NCBI RefSeq assembly: GCF_029223185.1
Contig: NZ_JARHUG010000001.1
Location: forward strand, 124,001 to 188,000
Direction of reading: 5' to 3'
DNA from: Aliiglaciecola sp. CAU 1673
Lineage (GTDB): Bacteria; Pseudomonadota; Gammaproteobacteria; Enterobacterales; Alteromonadaceae
DNA: 64,000 bases
Shown here piece after piece: positions 9,724-19,218 of the stretch (positions are counted from its first letter, which is position 1; each line of letters begins with the position of its first letter). Position numbers and translations under genes: made by a program. Under the pieces are notes generated by a model. That model saw nothing but the letters and a program-made list of their open reading frames with translations, searched no databases and was not told the DNA's origin.

Positions 9724-10027
9724 GGCAAGCTCCAGCATTTGGAAATGAATATTCTCTTTTAACTTTTACCACCTGTACCTGGTAGCTTTTATACCAACGG
9801 GCTTGTCCCTGTTGCTGAGCCTGGCGATGCTGTACATCCTGTTTCCAGGCCAAAATTGACGCTTCATCGGGCCAGTAGGAAATGGCAATCTCCTGATCGC
9901 CTTCGGTGACGGCAATAAATTCCAGGCAACCATATTGGCTGATGGCTAACTCCCGCATTTTAGCTGCCGTATCGCTGTATTCCTGATCTTGATCGCCTAC
10001 TTCTGCCCGGAAGATCACTGCATACAT
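9716..10027 (-). CDS. Antibiotic biosynthesis monooxygenase (ABM) superfamily protein
   Basis: A 103-residue protein with a ferredoxin-like alpha+beta pattern: MYAVIFRAEVGD as strand one, a helix DTAAKMRELAISQYGCLEF, then the second half with EIAISYWPDEASILAWKQDVQH and a closing strand with basic residues. This is the arrangement of ABM-domain proteins such as YqjZ-like monooxygenases or heme-degrading relatives. No residues prove catalysis, so enzymatic activity is inferred from family membership only. It starts ten bases after the PaiB-like gene and overlaps the DUF1272 gene at its end. Confidence 0.7.
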   Translation of the reverse strand: MYAVIFRAEVGDQDQEYSDTAAKMRELAISQYGCLEFIAVTEGDQEIAISYWPDEASILAWKQDVQHRQAQQQGQARWYKSYQVQVVKVKREYSFPNAGACHA

Positions 10028-10036
10028 AGCTGCTCC

Positions 10037-10636
10037 TTATCTAAACCATTTTTGCTGCCAATTCATATAGTCAAGCAATGCACCGGTCTGCCACTGGGGT
10101 TGTGTGGCCAGTGCATGTTGAACGCCCATCTGGTCTGCCTGGCTGCGATGCAGCCCGAGCTTTTCCGTGCCTTCCAGGCTGCTTAATCTCAGGCGAAATC
10201 CCACTATCGCCTCAGCCAGCTTTTCAATGTAAGCCTCTGGCATGATCTGCTCCTGATTTACCATATCCGGCTCCATCTGCGTGGTCTGTTGCGTGAGCAT
10301 GTCCAGGATGCTGGTCTTATCCAACAGCTCGGCATGGCCCCTGGCCCTGACCATGGCATAGTTCCATGTAGGCACCGCTGGCTGACTCTGATACCACTGT
10401 GGCGAGATATAAGCATGGGGGCCCTGAAAGAGGACTAAATGTTCTTCTTCCTCAAGGCGCTGGCAATGAGGATTGTTTTTGGCCAGATGTCCTAAAAGAC
10501 AAGGTGTATTGCCTTCTTCCACTATAAAGGGCAGGTAGCTAACGTGCCAGTTTGGACCCACCATAGTGGCAAAGGGGTAGCGGCGGATAAAGGCGGTTAT
10601 CTGCTCTGAAGCCATCGCCGGTTTTCTTTGCATCAT
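10037..10636 (-). CDS. PaiB-like FMN-binding (split-barrel) protein
   Basis: A 199-residue protein of the PaiB/FMN-binding negative regulator family: AFIRRYPFATMVG near the N-terminus, LPFIVEE, the motif GHLAKNNPH, and FQGPHAYISPQWY with VPTWNYAMV. These are the conserved blocks of this split-barrel family. The ATG at 10636 overlaps the stop of the upstream PNPOx-like gene by one base (TGATG), which decides the start; a longer reading frame upstream lies inside that gene. PaiB in Bacillus affects sporulation and protease genes, but in proteobacteria the role is uncertain and may be flavin-dependent redox chemistry. Confidence 0.85.
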   Translation of the reverse strand: MMQRKPAMASEQITAFIRRYPFATMVGPNWHVSYLPFIVEEGNTPCLLGHLAKNNPHCQRLEEEEHLVLFQGPHAYISPQWYQSQPAVPTWNYAMVRARGHAELLDKTSILDMLTQQTTQMEPDMVNQEQIMPEAYIEKLAEAIVGFRLRLSSLEGTEKLGLHRSQADQMGVQHALATQPQWQTGALLDYMNWQQKWFR

Positions 10637-11280
10637 CAAAATCCTTTTGGTGCTTGCGGTAAAGGATAATTCTCCATATTGACTAGTCTGGGATCGGGCA
10701 AAGGCGCAGCCCACTGCCGCTGTAAGGGCAGAACACCCGCCCAAACCGGCCACTCATAGTCCTGCTCTTCGTCCACTGGTGGCGCAGACCGCACTTTCAC
10801 CGAGACCTCTTTGATAGGGATCCAGGCCATGGCCGTGATCATCAGCTCGTTATCGGTCATTGGTCGCAGCGTGGGCCATCGTCCCGGTGAAACCCTTTCC
10901 ACAAAGCGGCGCAGTTGCAGGCGTTTTTCGCTCTCTTCGCTGACCAGTTGCGCCTTGCCAAACACAGTGACACTGCGGTAATTGACCGAGTGATGGAAAG
11001 CCGAGCGAGCCAGCACCAACGCGTCTAACTGACAGATATTGATGCAAACATCTTGCTGGTCCACCCCATACACATTGCGGGCTCTGGCATGTCCGTGCCA
11101 ATAAAGCCTGTCACCGTCGCGCCAGTGACAGGTTGGGGTGACCACGGGTTGACCATCGACGTTTTGCGCCACATGGCAAAGCAATGTGTTGTCAATGATG
11201 TCATTGGCCAAAGCCAAGTCATAGCAGGCACGCTTTCTACCGCGTTTGACCTGTGTCAGAGGTGAGGGGCATTCAGACAT
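10636..11280 (-). CDS. Pyridoxamine 5'-phosphate oxidase family protein
   Basis: A 214-residue protein with the split-barrel flavin-binding fold: KRACYDLALANDIIDNTLLCHVA, then VTPTCHWRDGDRLYWHGHARAR, NICQLDALVLARSAFHHSVNYRSV and MTDNELMITAMAWIPI. This is the NimA/PNPOx-like group annotated as pyridoxamine 5'-phosphate oxidase family, which lacks the specific signature of the biosynthetic enzyme PdxH. The start is placed at the ATG at 11280, since the upstream extension has no homology-like features. It is the first gene of the minus-strand operon and faces the MocR-type regulator across about 90 bp, which suggests direct control. Confidence 0.8.
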   Translation of the reverse strand: MSECPSPLTQVKRGRKRACYDLALANDIIDNTLLCHVAQNVDGQPVVTPTCHWRDGDRLYWHGHARARNVYGVDQQDVCINICQLDALVLARSAFHHSVNYRSVTVFGKAQLVSEESEKRLQLRRFVERVSPGRWPTLRPMTDNELMITAMAWIPIKEVSVKVRSAPPVDEEQDYEWPVWAGVLPLQRQWAAPLPDPRLVNMENYPLPQAPKGF

Positions 11281-11369
11281 TGAAGAAATCCGTCGAGTAA
11301 GTTGACGACAGAATAGATTGAACTGGTTATGATAAAAATATCCAGAAATGCAGAATATAACCATACCAG

Positions 11370-12854
11370 ATGAGCCTCGCAGCCAGCCTCAGCCTCACTG
11401 TCGATGAAGACAATGCAGTGCCTATTTATCTGCAGATCCAACAACAGATTTGCCAACTAATACAAGGTGGGCGTTTGCACGCGGGCGACAAGTTGCCTTC
11501 CAGCCGGGAGCTTGCAAAAAGCCTTGGCGTTTCGCGCACAACCAGTCTCAAGGCTTATGACAACCTGGTGGCAGAAGGTCTGTTGCTAAGCTTGCCCAAG
11601 CGCGGCGTCTTCGTGGCCAGAGCATTGCCGCCAATGCCAGGGGGGCGTTTTGCTGACTCAAGGGTGCATCTCTTACAAAATAATGTGTCACCCCCCGAAG
11701 ACGCCTTTGACTCGGGCGCCGATGTCTGTGCGTTTCCGGCCAAACGCTGGGCCAACAGTCTCAGGCGCAGCTGGTTGGCCCCCGATCCCGTGCTGCTCAG
11801 AGGGGATTATGTTGCTGGGTACCCCGCGCTGAAGCAGCAAATAGCGATCTATCTGAATAGCCTGCGCGGCATCGACTGTGAGCCCGGACAAATTTTACTA
11901 ACCGCCGGTAATCGGGATGCTTTGACGATTATCAGTCACGCCGTGCTGAAACAGCAGGAAGGACTGTATTTGGAAAATCCTTGCTACCGGCAGATGACAT
12001 CTTTGTTTCATCATCTTGGGAAAACGCCGCTGCCCTTGTCCGTCGATGCAGAAGGCGCGCTACCCCCAACTGATATCCCCTTTCAGCAGGCGTTAGTGGT
12101 GCTGACGCCTGGGCGTCAGTACCCACTCGGTATGCCTATGAGTTCGGTGCGTCGGCAGGCATGGCTGAATACTATCGCGAACCAGGAGGCTAAAGGCGCC
12201 CAACTGTGGGTGGTGGAAGATGACTATGACTGTGAGTTCTTGTATCAGGGACGTGCCCACCTGCCGCTGATACAACAAGATGGACAGCGCCATGTGTTTT
12301 TTGTGGGTAGCTTTTCCAAGGTGATGTTCAGAGGTCTGCGCCTGGGATTTATTGTGGCCCCGCCAGATAAGGTGCAGCTGCTTGAACAAAGTCAGGCGCG
12401 GCTAGGATCCTCTGTTTCGTTAGGGCTGCAGTCGGCATTGAGCGAGTTTATGGCAAGCGGCGAGTTCGCCGTGCACCTTCGGCGTATGCGTCGACATTAT
12501 TTGCAGCGCCGGGATTGGTTGTGTGAGCAATTAAGCGAACTATCACCTTGGCTTAACTTTGAAAAGCCGGGGGGAGGAATGCATTTAGTCGCCTATTTGC
12601 ATGAACCCTGGCAAACCATGCCTGACGATAATCAATGCTGGGACAGCAGGCTTGCAGAGGCCGCCGCCCGAAAAGGCCTGCATTTACCCATCCTATCCAA
12701 TTGTTATTTCACATCCCCTTATCGTCAGGGATTGTTGCTTGGATATTCAGCTGCCGAAGAGGGCACCTTGCTACAGGCGGTAAAGACTCTGAAAAGCTGT
12801 TTGCAAGCTACATTGGGTAGTGCCGCTGGCTTAATAGATGACTTCACCAACTGA
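11370..12854 (+). CDS. MocR/PdxR-type GntR-aminotransferase regulator
   Basis: A 494-residue fusion of a GntR winged helix (residues about 18-85, PIYLQIQQQICQLIQ and KLPSSRELAKSLGVSRTT) with a fold-type I aminotransferase domain. The PLP-binding lysine is K317 in SFSKVMFRGLRLGF, and the aspartate block VVEDDYDCEF is present, so PLP binding is likely. MocR proteins usually regulate a divergent neighbour in response to PLP or an amino acid derivative. Here the divergent operon begins with a PNPOx-family gene, a recurring arrangement. No strong ribosome-binding site precedes the ATG. I could not pick out an operator with confidence in the 89-bp divergent spacer. Confidence 0.9.
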   Translation: MSLAASLSLTVDEDNAVPIYLQIQQQICQLIQGGRLHAGDKLPSSRELAKSLGVSRTTSLKAYDNLVAEGLLLSLPKRGVFVARALPPMPGGRFADSRVHLLQNNVSPPEDAFDSGADVCAFPAKRWANSLRRSWLAPDPVLLRGDYVAGYPALKQQIAIYLNSLRGIDCEPGQILLTAGNRDALTIISHAVLKQQEGLYLENPCYRQMTSLFHHLGKTPLPLSVDAEGALPPTDIPFQQALVVLTPGRQYPLGMPMSSVRRQAWLNTIANQEAKGAQLWVVEDDYDCEFLYQGRAHLPLIQQDGQRHVFFVGSFSKVMFRGLRLGFIVAPPDKVQLLEQSQARLGSSVSLGLQSALSEFMASGEFAVHLRRMRRHYLQRRDWLCEQLSELSPWLNFEKPGGGMHLVAYLHEPWQTMPDDNQCWDSRLAEAAARKGLHLPILSNCYFTSPYRQGLLLGYSAAEEGTLLQAVKTLKSCLQATLGSAAGLIDDFTN

Positions 12855-12964
12855 TCCCTTTCTCCACAACCCTTGTACCTATTCGAACCTGTTCAGCTGT
12901 CCTTATTGAATTTGCCGACTACCATTAAAGTCGCAAAAAACAGAATAATAACAAGGAGCTAAAT

Positions 12965-14089
12965 GTGAACTGCGAGGCCGGAGGGTGGCACTTTTCATTC
13001 GCTGGTAGCAAAACTGCCAGCCTCTCAATGAGCCTATGGCTAACGCTGGTGGCGCCAAGTATGGCAGAGGATGTCAGCGTTGAAGCCCTGGTGGTCAAGT
13101 CCCAACCCATCTTTGAAGAGGTCTCGTTAAGCGGCACATTGACCTCACCTCATCTTTCTTTGGTATCGACGCAAATCGCCGGATTGGTGGAAAAGATCTT
13201 GGCAGATGCCACCGACGAGGTAAAGGCTGGACAGCCCTTGCTGATGCTTGATTCCGAGCTCAGTTCAATTGCTCTTGAAGCAGCTAAGGCGCGATTAGAA
13301 AGTGCTCGTCAAACCTACCAAGACAGTCAGCGACGGTATCGCGAAGCCCAGGCGTTGGTCGGCGATAAAAGTATCGCTCAAAGTGAAGTCGATGCCCGAA
13401 TGGCGCAGATGGGCATTGATGCAGCCAGACTAAAGGAAGCTGAAGTGGAAGTGCAAAACCAACAGGCGCGCCTGGCGCGTCATACTATTCGGGCTCCTTT
13501 TGATGGCGTGATAAGCCGACGTCTTGTGGATATTGGTGAGTGGGTCGCGCCTGGAGAGGGATTAGTCGAACTGGTGGGGCGTGAACGGTTGTGGGTGGAT
13601 TTTCAGGTACCCCAGCGATTTTACCCCCTGCTTGGCGGCGACAGTAAAGTACAACTTCGTTTTGATGCATTACCTGGCCTGACGCTGGAAAAGACGCCGC
13701 TTGGTCGGGTACCGCTAAGTAGCGGCAGTGCACGCACCTTCTTGCTGCGCGTGGAAATGCAAAGAAGCAAGCTTGCCTCTCTTATTCCTGGGATGTCCTC
13801 CAATGCTGTGCTGCAACTGGATTTAAAGCGAGAAAACGTGGTGGTGCCCAGGGATGCGCTGATCCGTTATCCAGACGGACGTATTTCGGTATGGGTAAGC
13901 CAGAAACATGTATCCTTTGGGCAAAGCGCAGAGGTGGTTGAGCGAATGGTAAACCTTGGCTTGGGCTTTGGCGACTGGGTGGAGATAACAAGCGGTCTGG
14001 CAGCCAATGAACTGGTGGTTGTAAAAGGCAATGAAGCACTCAGAGAGGGCAAAACCGTGCGCTTTCTGGCCTATGAAAAGGGGCGTTAG
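12965..14089 (+). CDS. RND efflux periplasmic adaptor (membrane fusion) protein
   Basis: A 374-residue MFP of the AcrA/MexA type. The order is signal-like N-terminus ending near VAPSMA, lipoyl half-motif VSTQIAGLVEKIL with EVKAGQPLLMLD, a coiled-coil hairpin (residues about 100-165, rich in Glu, Arg and Gln), second lipoyl half HTIRAPFDGVISRR, then beta-barrel and membrane-proximal domains. The start is a GTG at 12965 with AAGGAG six bases upstream; an ATG two bases before it is followed at once by a stop. It assembles with the downstream pump, three bases away. No outer-membrane channel is encoded nearby, so TolC is presumably supplied elsewhere. Confidence 0.9.
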   Translation: MNCEAGGWHFSFAGSKTASLSMSLWLTLVAPSMAEDVSVEALVVKSQPIFEEVSLSGTLTSPHLSLVSTQIAGLVEKILADATDEVKAGQPLLMLDSELSSIALEAAKARLESARQTYQDSQRRYREAQALVGDKSIAQSEVDARMAQMGIDAARLKEAEVEVQNQQARLARHTIRAPFDGVISRRLVDIGEWVAPGEGLVELVGRERLWVDFQVPQRFYPLLGGDSKVQLRFDALPGLTLEKTPLGRVPLSSGSARTFLLRVEMQRSKLASLIPGMSSNAVLQLDLKRENVVVPRDALIRYPDGRISVWVSQKHVSFGQSAEVVERMVNLGLGFGDWVEITSGLAANELVVVKGNEALREGKTVRFLAYEKGR

Positions 14090-14091
14090 CG

Positions 14092-17000
14092 ATGTTTGCC
14101 AGCATCGTTCGACACGGCATCCTGGTAACCGTTATTGTCCTGATTGTGGCAGTGCTTGGCATCGTTGCCGCCATGCGTATCCCGGTGCAGATGATCCCGG
14201 ATCTCGAGGTACGCACCATCACAGTGCAAACCCGCTGGCCCGGCGCCACACCCCAGGATATCGAAAAAGAAATCCTTATTGAACAGGAAGAGTTCCTGCA
14301 GAATATTCCGTACTTACAGCAATTAACCGCCAGCGCCAGCTTGGGGCAGGCGGAGATAGAGCTGGAATTTCCCTTCGGCGTGGACATTACCGAGACCCTT
14401 ATCCGGGTAAACAACGCACTCACGCAGGTGCCTTCTTATCCCCTTAATGTGGATGAACCCAGGGTCTATGCCACCTCCTTTTCGGCCAATGCCTTTATGT
14501 ACTTTCGCGTTTCTCCGCTTGAGGGCAATCCGCGCAATTTGGATATGGATATGATGCGGGATTATATCGAGGACCAGGTGCGTAACCGTATGTCATCGGT
14601 GCCTGGGGTAGCGGAGGTGAATGTCGGTGGCGGTGCACAGCGCCAGATACAAATCCGACTCGATCCTGAGCGCCTCGCCGCCAAAGGGTTGACCCTGAAT
14701 CAGGTGCGTAGTGCCATCAATGCGCGTAATCGCGATGTTTCCGCCGGTGAGGTGGAAAGCGGCAAACGGCGCTACTTGCTGCGCACTATTGGGCGATTCA
14801 GCGACTTGGAGGATATCCGCAAACTGATATTAGTGCGTGAGGGCGACAGTCTGGTGCGCCTTGGAGACGTGGCCACCGTGACCCTTGATCACTTTAAAAT
14901 CCGTCAGGCTTCTTCGGTTAATGGCAAGCCCGTGATCAGTTTATCCGTGCGCCGGGAAAGCGGCTCCAATGTGATTACCATTAAAGAAGCCATGATGCAG
15001 GAAGTGGCGCTGATAAACAGCGAGTTGCTCGGCCCTCGGGGTATGGTGCTGGAGCTGACCGCCGATGATGTGGTGTATGTTGAGGATTCGGTTTTCAACG
15101 TCTGGAAAAATCTGGCACTGGGTGCATTGCTCGCCACTGTGGTGATGTTTTTGTTTTTACGCTCTTTTCGGGCCACAGCCCTAGGCGTAGTGGGGATCCC
15201 TATCTGTACCATTGCTGCCTTTTTGGGGCTTTTGCTGGCCGGGCGCACCATCAATGTTATTTCTCTGGCCGGAATCGCTTTTGCCATTGGCATGACTCTG
15301 GATAACAGTATTGTGGTGTTGGAAAGTATCGAACTGGAAAGGCGCAAGGGGCTGGACAGATTAAAAGCCGCTGTGGCCGGCGTGCAAAAGGTATGGCCGG
15401 CGGTATTGGCATCCACCTTGACCACGGTGATGGTGTTTTTGCCGGTGATTTTTATCCAGGAAGAGGCCGGGCAGCTTTATTCCGATGTGGCCATTGCTAT
15501 CTCTGCCGCCATCCTGGTTTCCATGTTGATTGCCATCACCGTTATTCCCACTGCCAGCGCCAGGCTCTCTTTTGGCAGTAGCCTGTCTGACAAAGATTCG
15601 AGTCGTGCAAGCAGCATATTGGCCGCGTTGTTCTGGCTGATCGAAACACCAAAACGTCGCTTTGCCTGTGTGGGAGTCACGGTGTTGATTAGCACAGCCA
15701 TTGTCTATTTCTTAACGCCACCGGCGGAATACCTGCCTGAAGGAGAAGAGCCAAAAACCTTTGCCTTTATGAGCGCACCGCCAGGTTACAACTTAAAGAC
15801 TATGGAGCAGATTGGCCAGGAGCTGACAGATTACTTTATGCCGTTCGTGGGCGATGATCCGAAGCGTTTTGCACGTGGCGAAACAACCGTCCCGGCCATG
15901 GCCTATCTGAATATGGGCATTTCCCCCAATGGTCTTCGTATCATCAGTCAAACCATCGATCCGGGTCAGATAGATGCACTGATGCAAGCCATTGTGCAAA
16001 AGTACGAGTCCTATCCCGGTATGCGAGCCTTTGCCGCCAGGGGCTCGATTATCAGCAGCAATGATGGTGGTACCCGTAGCGTTAATCTGGACATATCCGG
16101 TCCTAACCTTGCCGATCTTTTTAATGTGGCCAGAAAGGCGTATGACCGGGCCAAGGAGGCATTTGAGAACCCCAGTATTCAGTCAAATCCCTCCAGCCTG
16201 ACCTTGGCTCAACCACTTCTGCAAATTGAACCTGACTGGGACAGACTGGCAGAAGTGGGCATGAGCGCTCAGGATATCGGCTTTGCGGTGGCTGCCCTGA
16301 CCGACGGGGCTTTTGTCAGTGAATTCTTTATGGGCGATGACAAGATTGATATGTATCTCTACAACAATCAGGGCCCAGGCGCGGATATCGGCACCCTGAA
16401 TGCCATTTTACTGCAAACGCCAAGCGGGGATGTATTGCCCCTGTCTGACTTGGCCTATGTGCGGGAGATTGTCGATACCAGCACCATTCGTCGTGTGGAT
16501 GGGCGACGCACAGTGACCCTGAATATTATTCCGCCGCGCACTACTGCGCTGGAGACGGGGGTTGCCATGGTCAAAGAAGAGGTGGTTGCGGCCATGCGCG
16601 AAGCCGGTGATATTCCCCTTGGTGTAGAACTGGGAATTTCCGGTGCCGCCGATCAACTCGATGCCACGCGGGAGAGCCTGAGCAGCAACTACATAGTTGC
16701 GTTAGTGATTGTTTACTTACTGATGGTGGCCATATTTAACCACTGGGGCTATCCCCTGTTGATTATGACCAGTATTCCCCTTGGCGTTGCCGGTGGCATT
16801 GCCGGCTTGGCTCTGCTCAACGGCGTTGGGCAGACGCTATCGTGGCTGGGATTGGGAGGTGTGCATCAGCCCTTTGATATGATCTCTATGCTCGGCTTTT
16901 TGATACTGATGGGCACGGTGGTGAATAACCCAATACTGATAGTGCACCGGGCCATTGATAATGTGAAAGAGCAGGCCATGGATGCGGTAGAGGCAGTTAA

Positions 17001-17235
17001 AGAAGCGGTGCAGTCACGCTTGCGTCCCATTGCTATTTCTTCCATTACCACTATCTTCGGGTTGGCGCCGTTGGTGTTTTTACCCGGCGTCGGCAGTGAG
17101 CTTTATCGCGGCGTGGGGGCGATAGTGATGGCAGGCATCATCGGTGCTACCTTGGTTACCTTAACCATGCTGCCCGCGCTGACGGTGATGGTCCTCCATC
17201 GATGGCAGGAAAATACCACCACCAGAGAGTTGTAA
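14092..17235 (+). CDS. RND efflux pump inner-membrane permease
   Basis: A 1047-residue RND transporter with the usual two repeats of six helices and large periplasmic loops. It exports substrates with the adaptor upstream, using proton motive force. TM4 reads AIGMTLDNSIVVLE, so the position of AcrB D407 is D404 but that of D408 is N405. TM10 reads GTVVNNPILIVHRA, so the AcrB K940 position is N945. The classical Asp-Asp-Lys relay is therefore reduced to one aspartate. The motif also differs from the Asp-Ala/Glu pattern of metal-exporting CusA-like pumps. Substrate is unknown; no regulator gene is adjacent, although a MocR gene ends 110 bp upstream of the adaptor. Confidence 0.9.
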   Translation: MFASIVRHGILVTVIVLIVAVLGIVAAMRIPVQMIPDLEVRTITVQTRWPGATPQDIEKEILIEQEEFLQNIPYLQQLTASASLGQAEIELEFPFGVDITETLIRVNNALTQVPSYPLNVDEPRVYATSFSANAFMYFRVSPLEGNPRNLDMDMMRDYIEDQVRNRMSSVPGVAEVNVGGGAQRQIQIRLDPERLAAKGLTLNQVRSAINARNRDVSAGEVESGKRRYLLRTIGRFSDLEDIRKLILVREGDSLVRLGDVATVTLDHFKIRQASSVNGKPVISLSVRRESGSNVITIKEAMMQEVALINSELLGPRGMVLELTADDVVYVEDSVFNVWKNLALGALLATVVMFLFLRSFRATALGVVGIPICTIAAFLGLLLAGRTINVISLAGIAFAIGMTLDNSIVVLESIELERRKGLDRLKAAVAGVQKVWPAVLASTLTTVMVFLPVIFIQEEAGQLYSDVAIAISAAILVSMLIAITVIPTASARLSFGSSLSDKDSSRASSILAALFWLIETPKRRFACVGVTVLISTAIVYFLTPPAEYLPEGEEPKTFAFMSAPPGYNLKTMEQIGQELTDYFMPFVGDDPKRFARGETTVPAMAYLNMGISPNGLRIISQTIDPGQIDALMQAIVQKYESYPGMRAFAARGSIISSNDGGTRSVNLDISGPNLADLFNVARKAYDRAKEAFENPSIQSNPSSLTLAQPLLQIEPDWDRLAEVGMSAQDIGFAVAALTDGAFVSEFFMGDDKIDMYLYNNQGPGADIGTLNAILLQTPSGDVLPLSDLAYVREIVDTSTIRRVDGRRTVTLNIIPPRTTALETGVAMVKEEVVAAMREAGDIPLGVELGISGAADQLDATRESLSSNYIVALVIVYLLMVAIFNHWGYPLLIMTSIPLGVAGGIAGLALLNGVGQTLSWLGLGGVHQPFDMISMLGFLILMGTVVNNPILIVHRAIDNVKEQAMDAVEAVKEAVQSRLRPIAISSITTIFGLAPLVFLPGVGSELYRGVGAIVMAGIIGATLVTLTMLPALTVMVLHRWQENTTTREL

Positions 17236-17344
17236 TTGTTGGCAAATTCGAGAGTTTCAACCTTCATATCGACTAAAAAGCCATTCAGTGGCCCCCGGAT
17301 TTCTGCAATAATGTAGGCTGTAGTTTAATCCTGCCGGGGCCGCT

Positions 17345-18385
17345 ATGACCGAACTGACTATCACCACCCCAGATGACTGGCATCTGCATTTTCGCGATGG
17401 CGACATGCTAAAGGAAACCGTGCCGGCCACTGCGCGGTGTTTTAAGCGGGCCATCTGTATGCCCAATCTGGTGCCGCCTGTAACCACCGCCCAGATGGTC
17501 ATCGATTACCGCGCCCGTATTCTCGATGCAAGACCGACAGGCAGTGACTTTGAACCGCTGATGACGCTGTATCTAACCAACTGCACTACCAAGGAAGATA
17601 TCCGCCAGGCCAAGGCCGCTGGCACGGTTGCCGCCAAGCTCTATCCAGCTGGCGCCACCACCAATTCCGATGCGGCGGTATCAGCCCTTGAAAGCCTGTA
17701 TCCGATTTTTGAAGAAATGGCCAAGCAGGGGATGCTGTTACTGGTGCATGGCGAAGTGACCGACAAAGATGTGGATATTTTTGATAGGGAAAAAGAGTTT
17801 ATTGACCGTCACTTGCAGTCGATTGTCGCCAAGTTCCCCGAACTCAAAGTGGTATTTGAACATATCACCACCGCCGATGCGGTGCAGTTTGTGAATGAAG
17901 CATCTGAGAGAGTAGGCGCAACTATCACACCGCAGCACTTGATGCTCAATCGGAACGATTTATTGGTTGGTGGTGTACGCCCCCACAATTACTGTTTACC
18001 TGTGCTTAAGCGCCGCACCCATCAGGAAGCCTTGCGAGCGGCGGTTAGCACCGGCTCAAGTAAGTTCTTCCTGGGCACCGATTCGGCCCCTCACGAGAAG
18101 CACCGCAAGGAATCTGCCTGCGGCTGTGCCGGTTGCTATAGTGCCTGGAGTGCGTTGGAGTTGTATGCACAGGTATTTGAGGAACTGGGGATACTGGATA
18201 AGCTGGAAGGTTTTGCCAGTTTCCATGGCGCGGATTTTTACGGTCTGCCCCGCAACAAAGGCACAGTGACCCTGGTACGTGAAGCCTGGCAGATCCCCGA
18301 GCAAATTGTCCTGCCAAATGGCAATCCCATTGTGCCTTTCTTCGCAGGACAAACGGTTAACTGGAAGTTGAAGCCGTCATCATGA
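17345..18385 (+). CDS. pyrC: Dihydroorotase, class II
   Basis: A 346-residue PyrC, the cytosolic enzyme that cyclises carbamoyl aspartate to dihydroorotate in pyrimidine synthesis. The metal ligands H13 and H15 sit in [10 protein letters not shown], the lysine expected to be carbamylated is K98 in [14 protein letters not shown], and further blocks LVHGEVT, FEHITT and [10 protein letters not shown] are intact. Length matches the short type II family. It overlaps the next gene by four bases (ATGA). The 109-bp upstream spacer should contain its promoter, but I did not find a confident -35/-10 pair or a PurR site. Confidence 0.97.
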   Translation: MTELTITTPDDWHLHFRDGDMLKETVPATARCFKRAICMPNLVPPVTTAQMVIDYRARILDARPTGSDFEPLMTLYLTNCTTKEDIRQAKAAGTVAAKLYPAGATTNSDAAVSALESLYPIFEEMAKQGMLLLVHGEVTDKDVDIFDREKEFIDRHLQSIVAKFPELKVVFEHITTADAVQFVNEASERVGATITPQHLMLNRNDLLVGGVRPHNYCLPVLKRRTHQEALRAAVSTGSSKFFLGTDSAPHEKHRKESACGCAGCYSAWSALELYAQVFEELGILDKLEGFASFHGADFYGLPRNKGTVTLVREAWQIPEQIVLPNGNPIVPFFAGQTVNWKLKPSS

Positions 18386-19218
18386 TCTGCAGCGGACGGC
18401 TCCTCGGCTTGTTTTTGTGTCTGGCCACCATCAGTGTCCAGGCCCAGCAGCGAGTGGCCGCCGTACTCACACATGCTGATAAGCCATTTGTTTATCAAGA
18501 CAGTAAAGATGGTCTCACCGGCTACGCAGTGGAGCTGACTAGGGAGATCCAGCAACAGGCAGGCAGTGATGTTCCTATTCAAATGCTGCCCTGGGAGGCA
18601 GTGCAGGAGCGGATGCAACAAGAACCCAATCTACTCGCTTTTGCCGTTGTCAGAACCCCTGAGCGGGAAGAGCAATTTCACTGGATAACACCTATTACCC
18701 GCAATATGCATGGGCTGTTCACCACACAAGCGAGAAGCGACAGAATGGACAGCCTGCAACAGGCCGGGAAATTGTCATCCATTGGTGTGCAGGGTGAAGA
18801 TTTTCGTGAGCGGTTATTGAAGCAAGCGGGACTGAGCAATGTGGTTAGTTTTGACGATTGGCCACAGGCTGTTGAGGCCCTTGCAAAAGGGGAGATAGAG
18901 GCGATTTTCTATTCCGCCGCCGGCTTGGATTTTCATTGCCATCGTATGAACCTGGACTGCAGCCAATTGTCCAGTATCTATGTCCATGAAGAGGTAGCCA
19001 CCTACCTGGTCTTATCAAAAGGGCCTGATAGTGAATCACTTGCTAAGCAGTGGCAAAAAGCGGCACAGGCTTATAAAGCCAGTGCCGCTTTTCAAAAATT
19101 GGCCAATGCCTGGTTAATTCATTATCAGCGCCAATACCATCTACCTCTGCATATTGCTGATGGCACTATGAATTTCTGGCGCTTATCAGAAGACTTTCCG
19201 GCGACTATTTCCCATTAA
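18382..19218 (+). CDS. Periplasmic solute-binding protein family 3-like protein
   Basis: A 278-residue protein with a signal peptide (to about residue 21, ending VQAQQ) and the SBP_bac_3 pattern: [24 protein letters not shown] near the start, [14 protein letters not shown] in the middle, then [14 protein letters not shown] and a closing lobe. No permease or ATPase gene is nearby. In Alteromonadales and Shewanella such orphan family-3 proteins are frequent and may have non-transport roles. Its ATG overlaps the stop of pyrC (ATGA), so it is probably translated with it. Its 3' end overlaps the convergent ion-channel gene by 14 bases. Confidence 0.75.
   Translation: MICSGRLLGLFLCLATISVQAQQRVAAVLTHADKPFVYQDSKDGLTGYAVELTREIQQQAGSDVPIQMLPWEAVQERMQQEPNLLAFAVVRTPEREEQFHWITPITRNMHGLFTTQARSDRMDSLQQAGKLSSIGVQGEDFRERLLKQAGLSNVVSFDDWPQAVEALAKGEIEAIFYSAAGLDFHCHRMNLDCSQLSSIYVHEEVATYLVLSKGPDSESLAKQWQKAAQAYKASAAFQKLANAWLIHYQRQYHLPLHIADGTMNFWRLSEDFPATISH

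Noticed and set aside
11281-11369. MocR operator and divergent promoters
   Set aside because: The closest -35/-10 pair (TTGACG and TATGAT) is 20 bases apart, and no clear direct repeats mark an operator; position alone was not enough.
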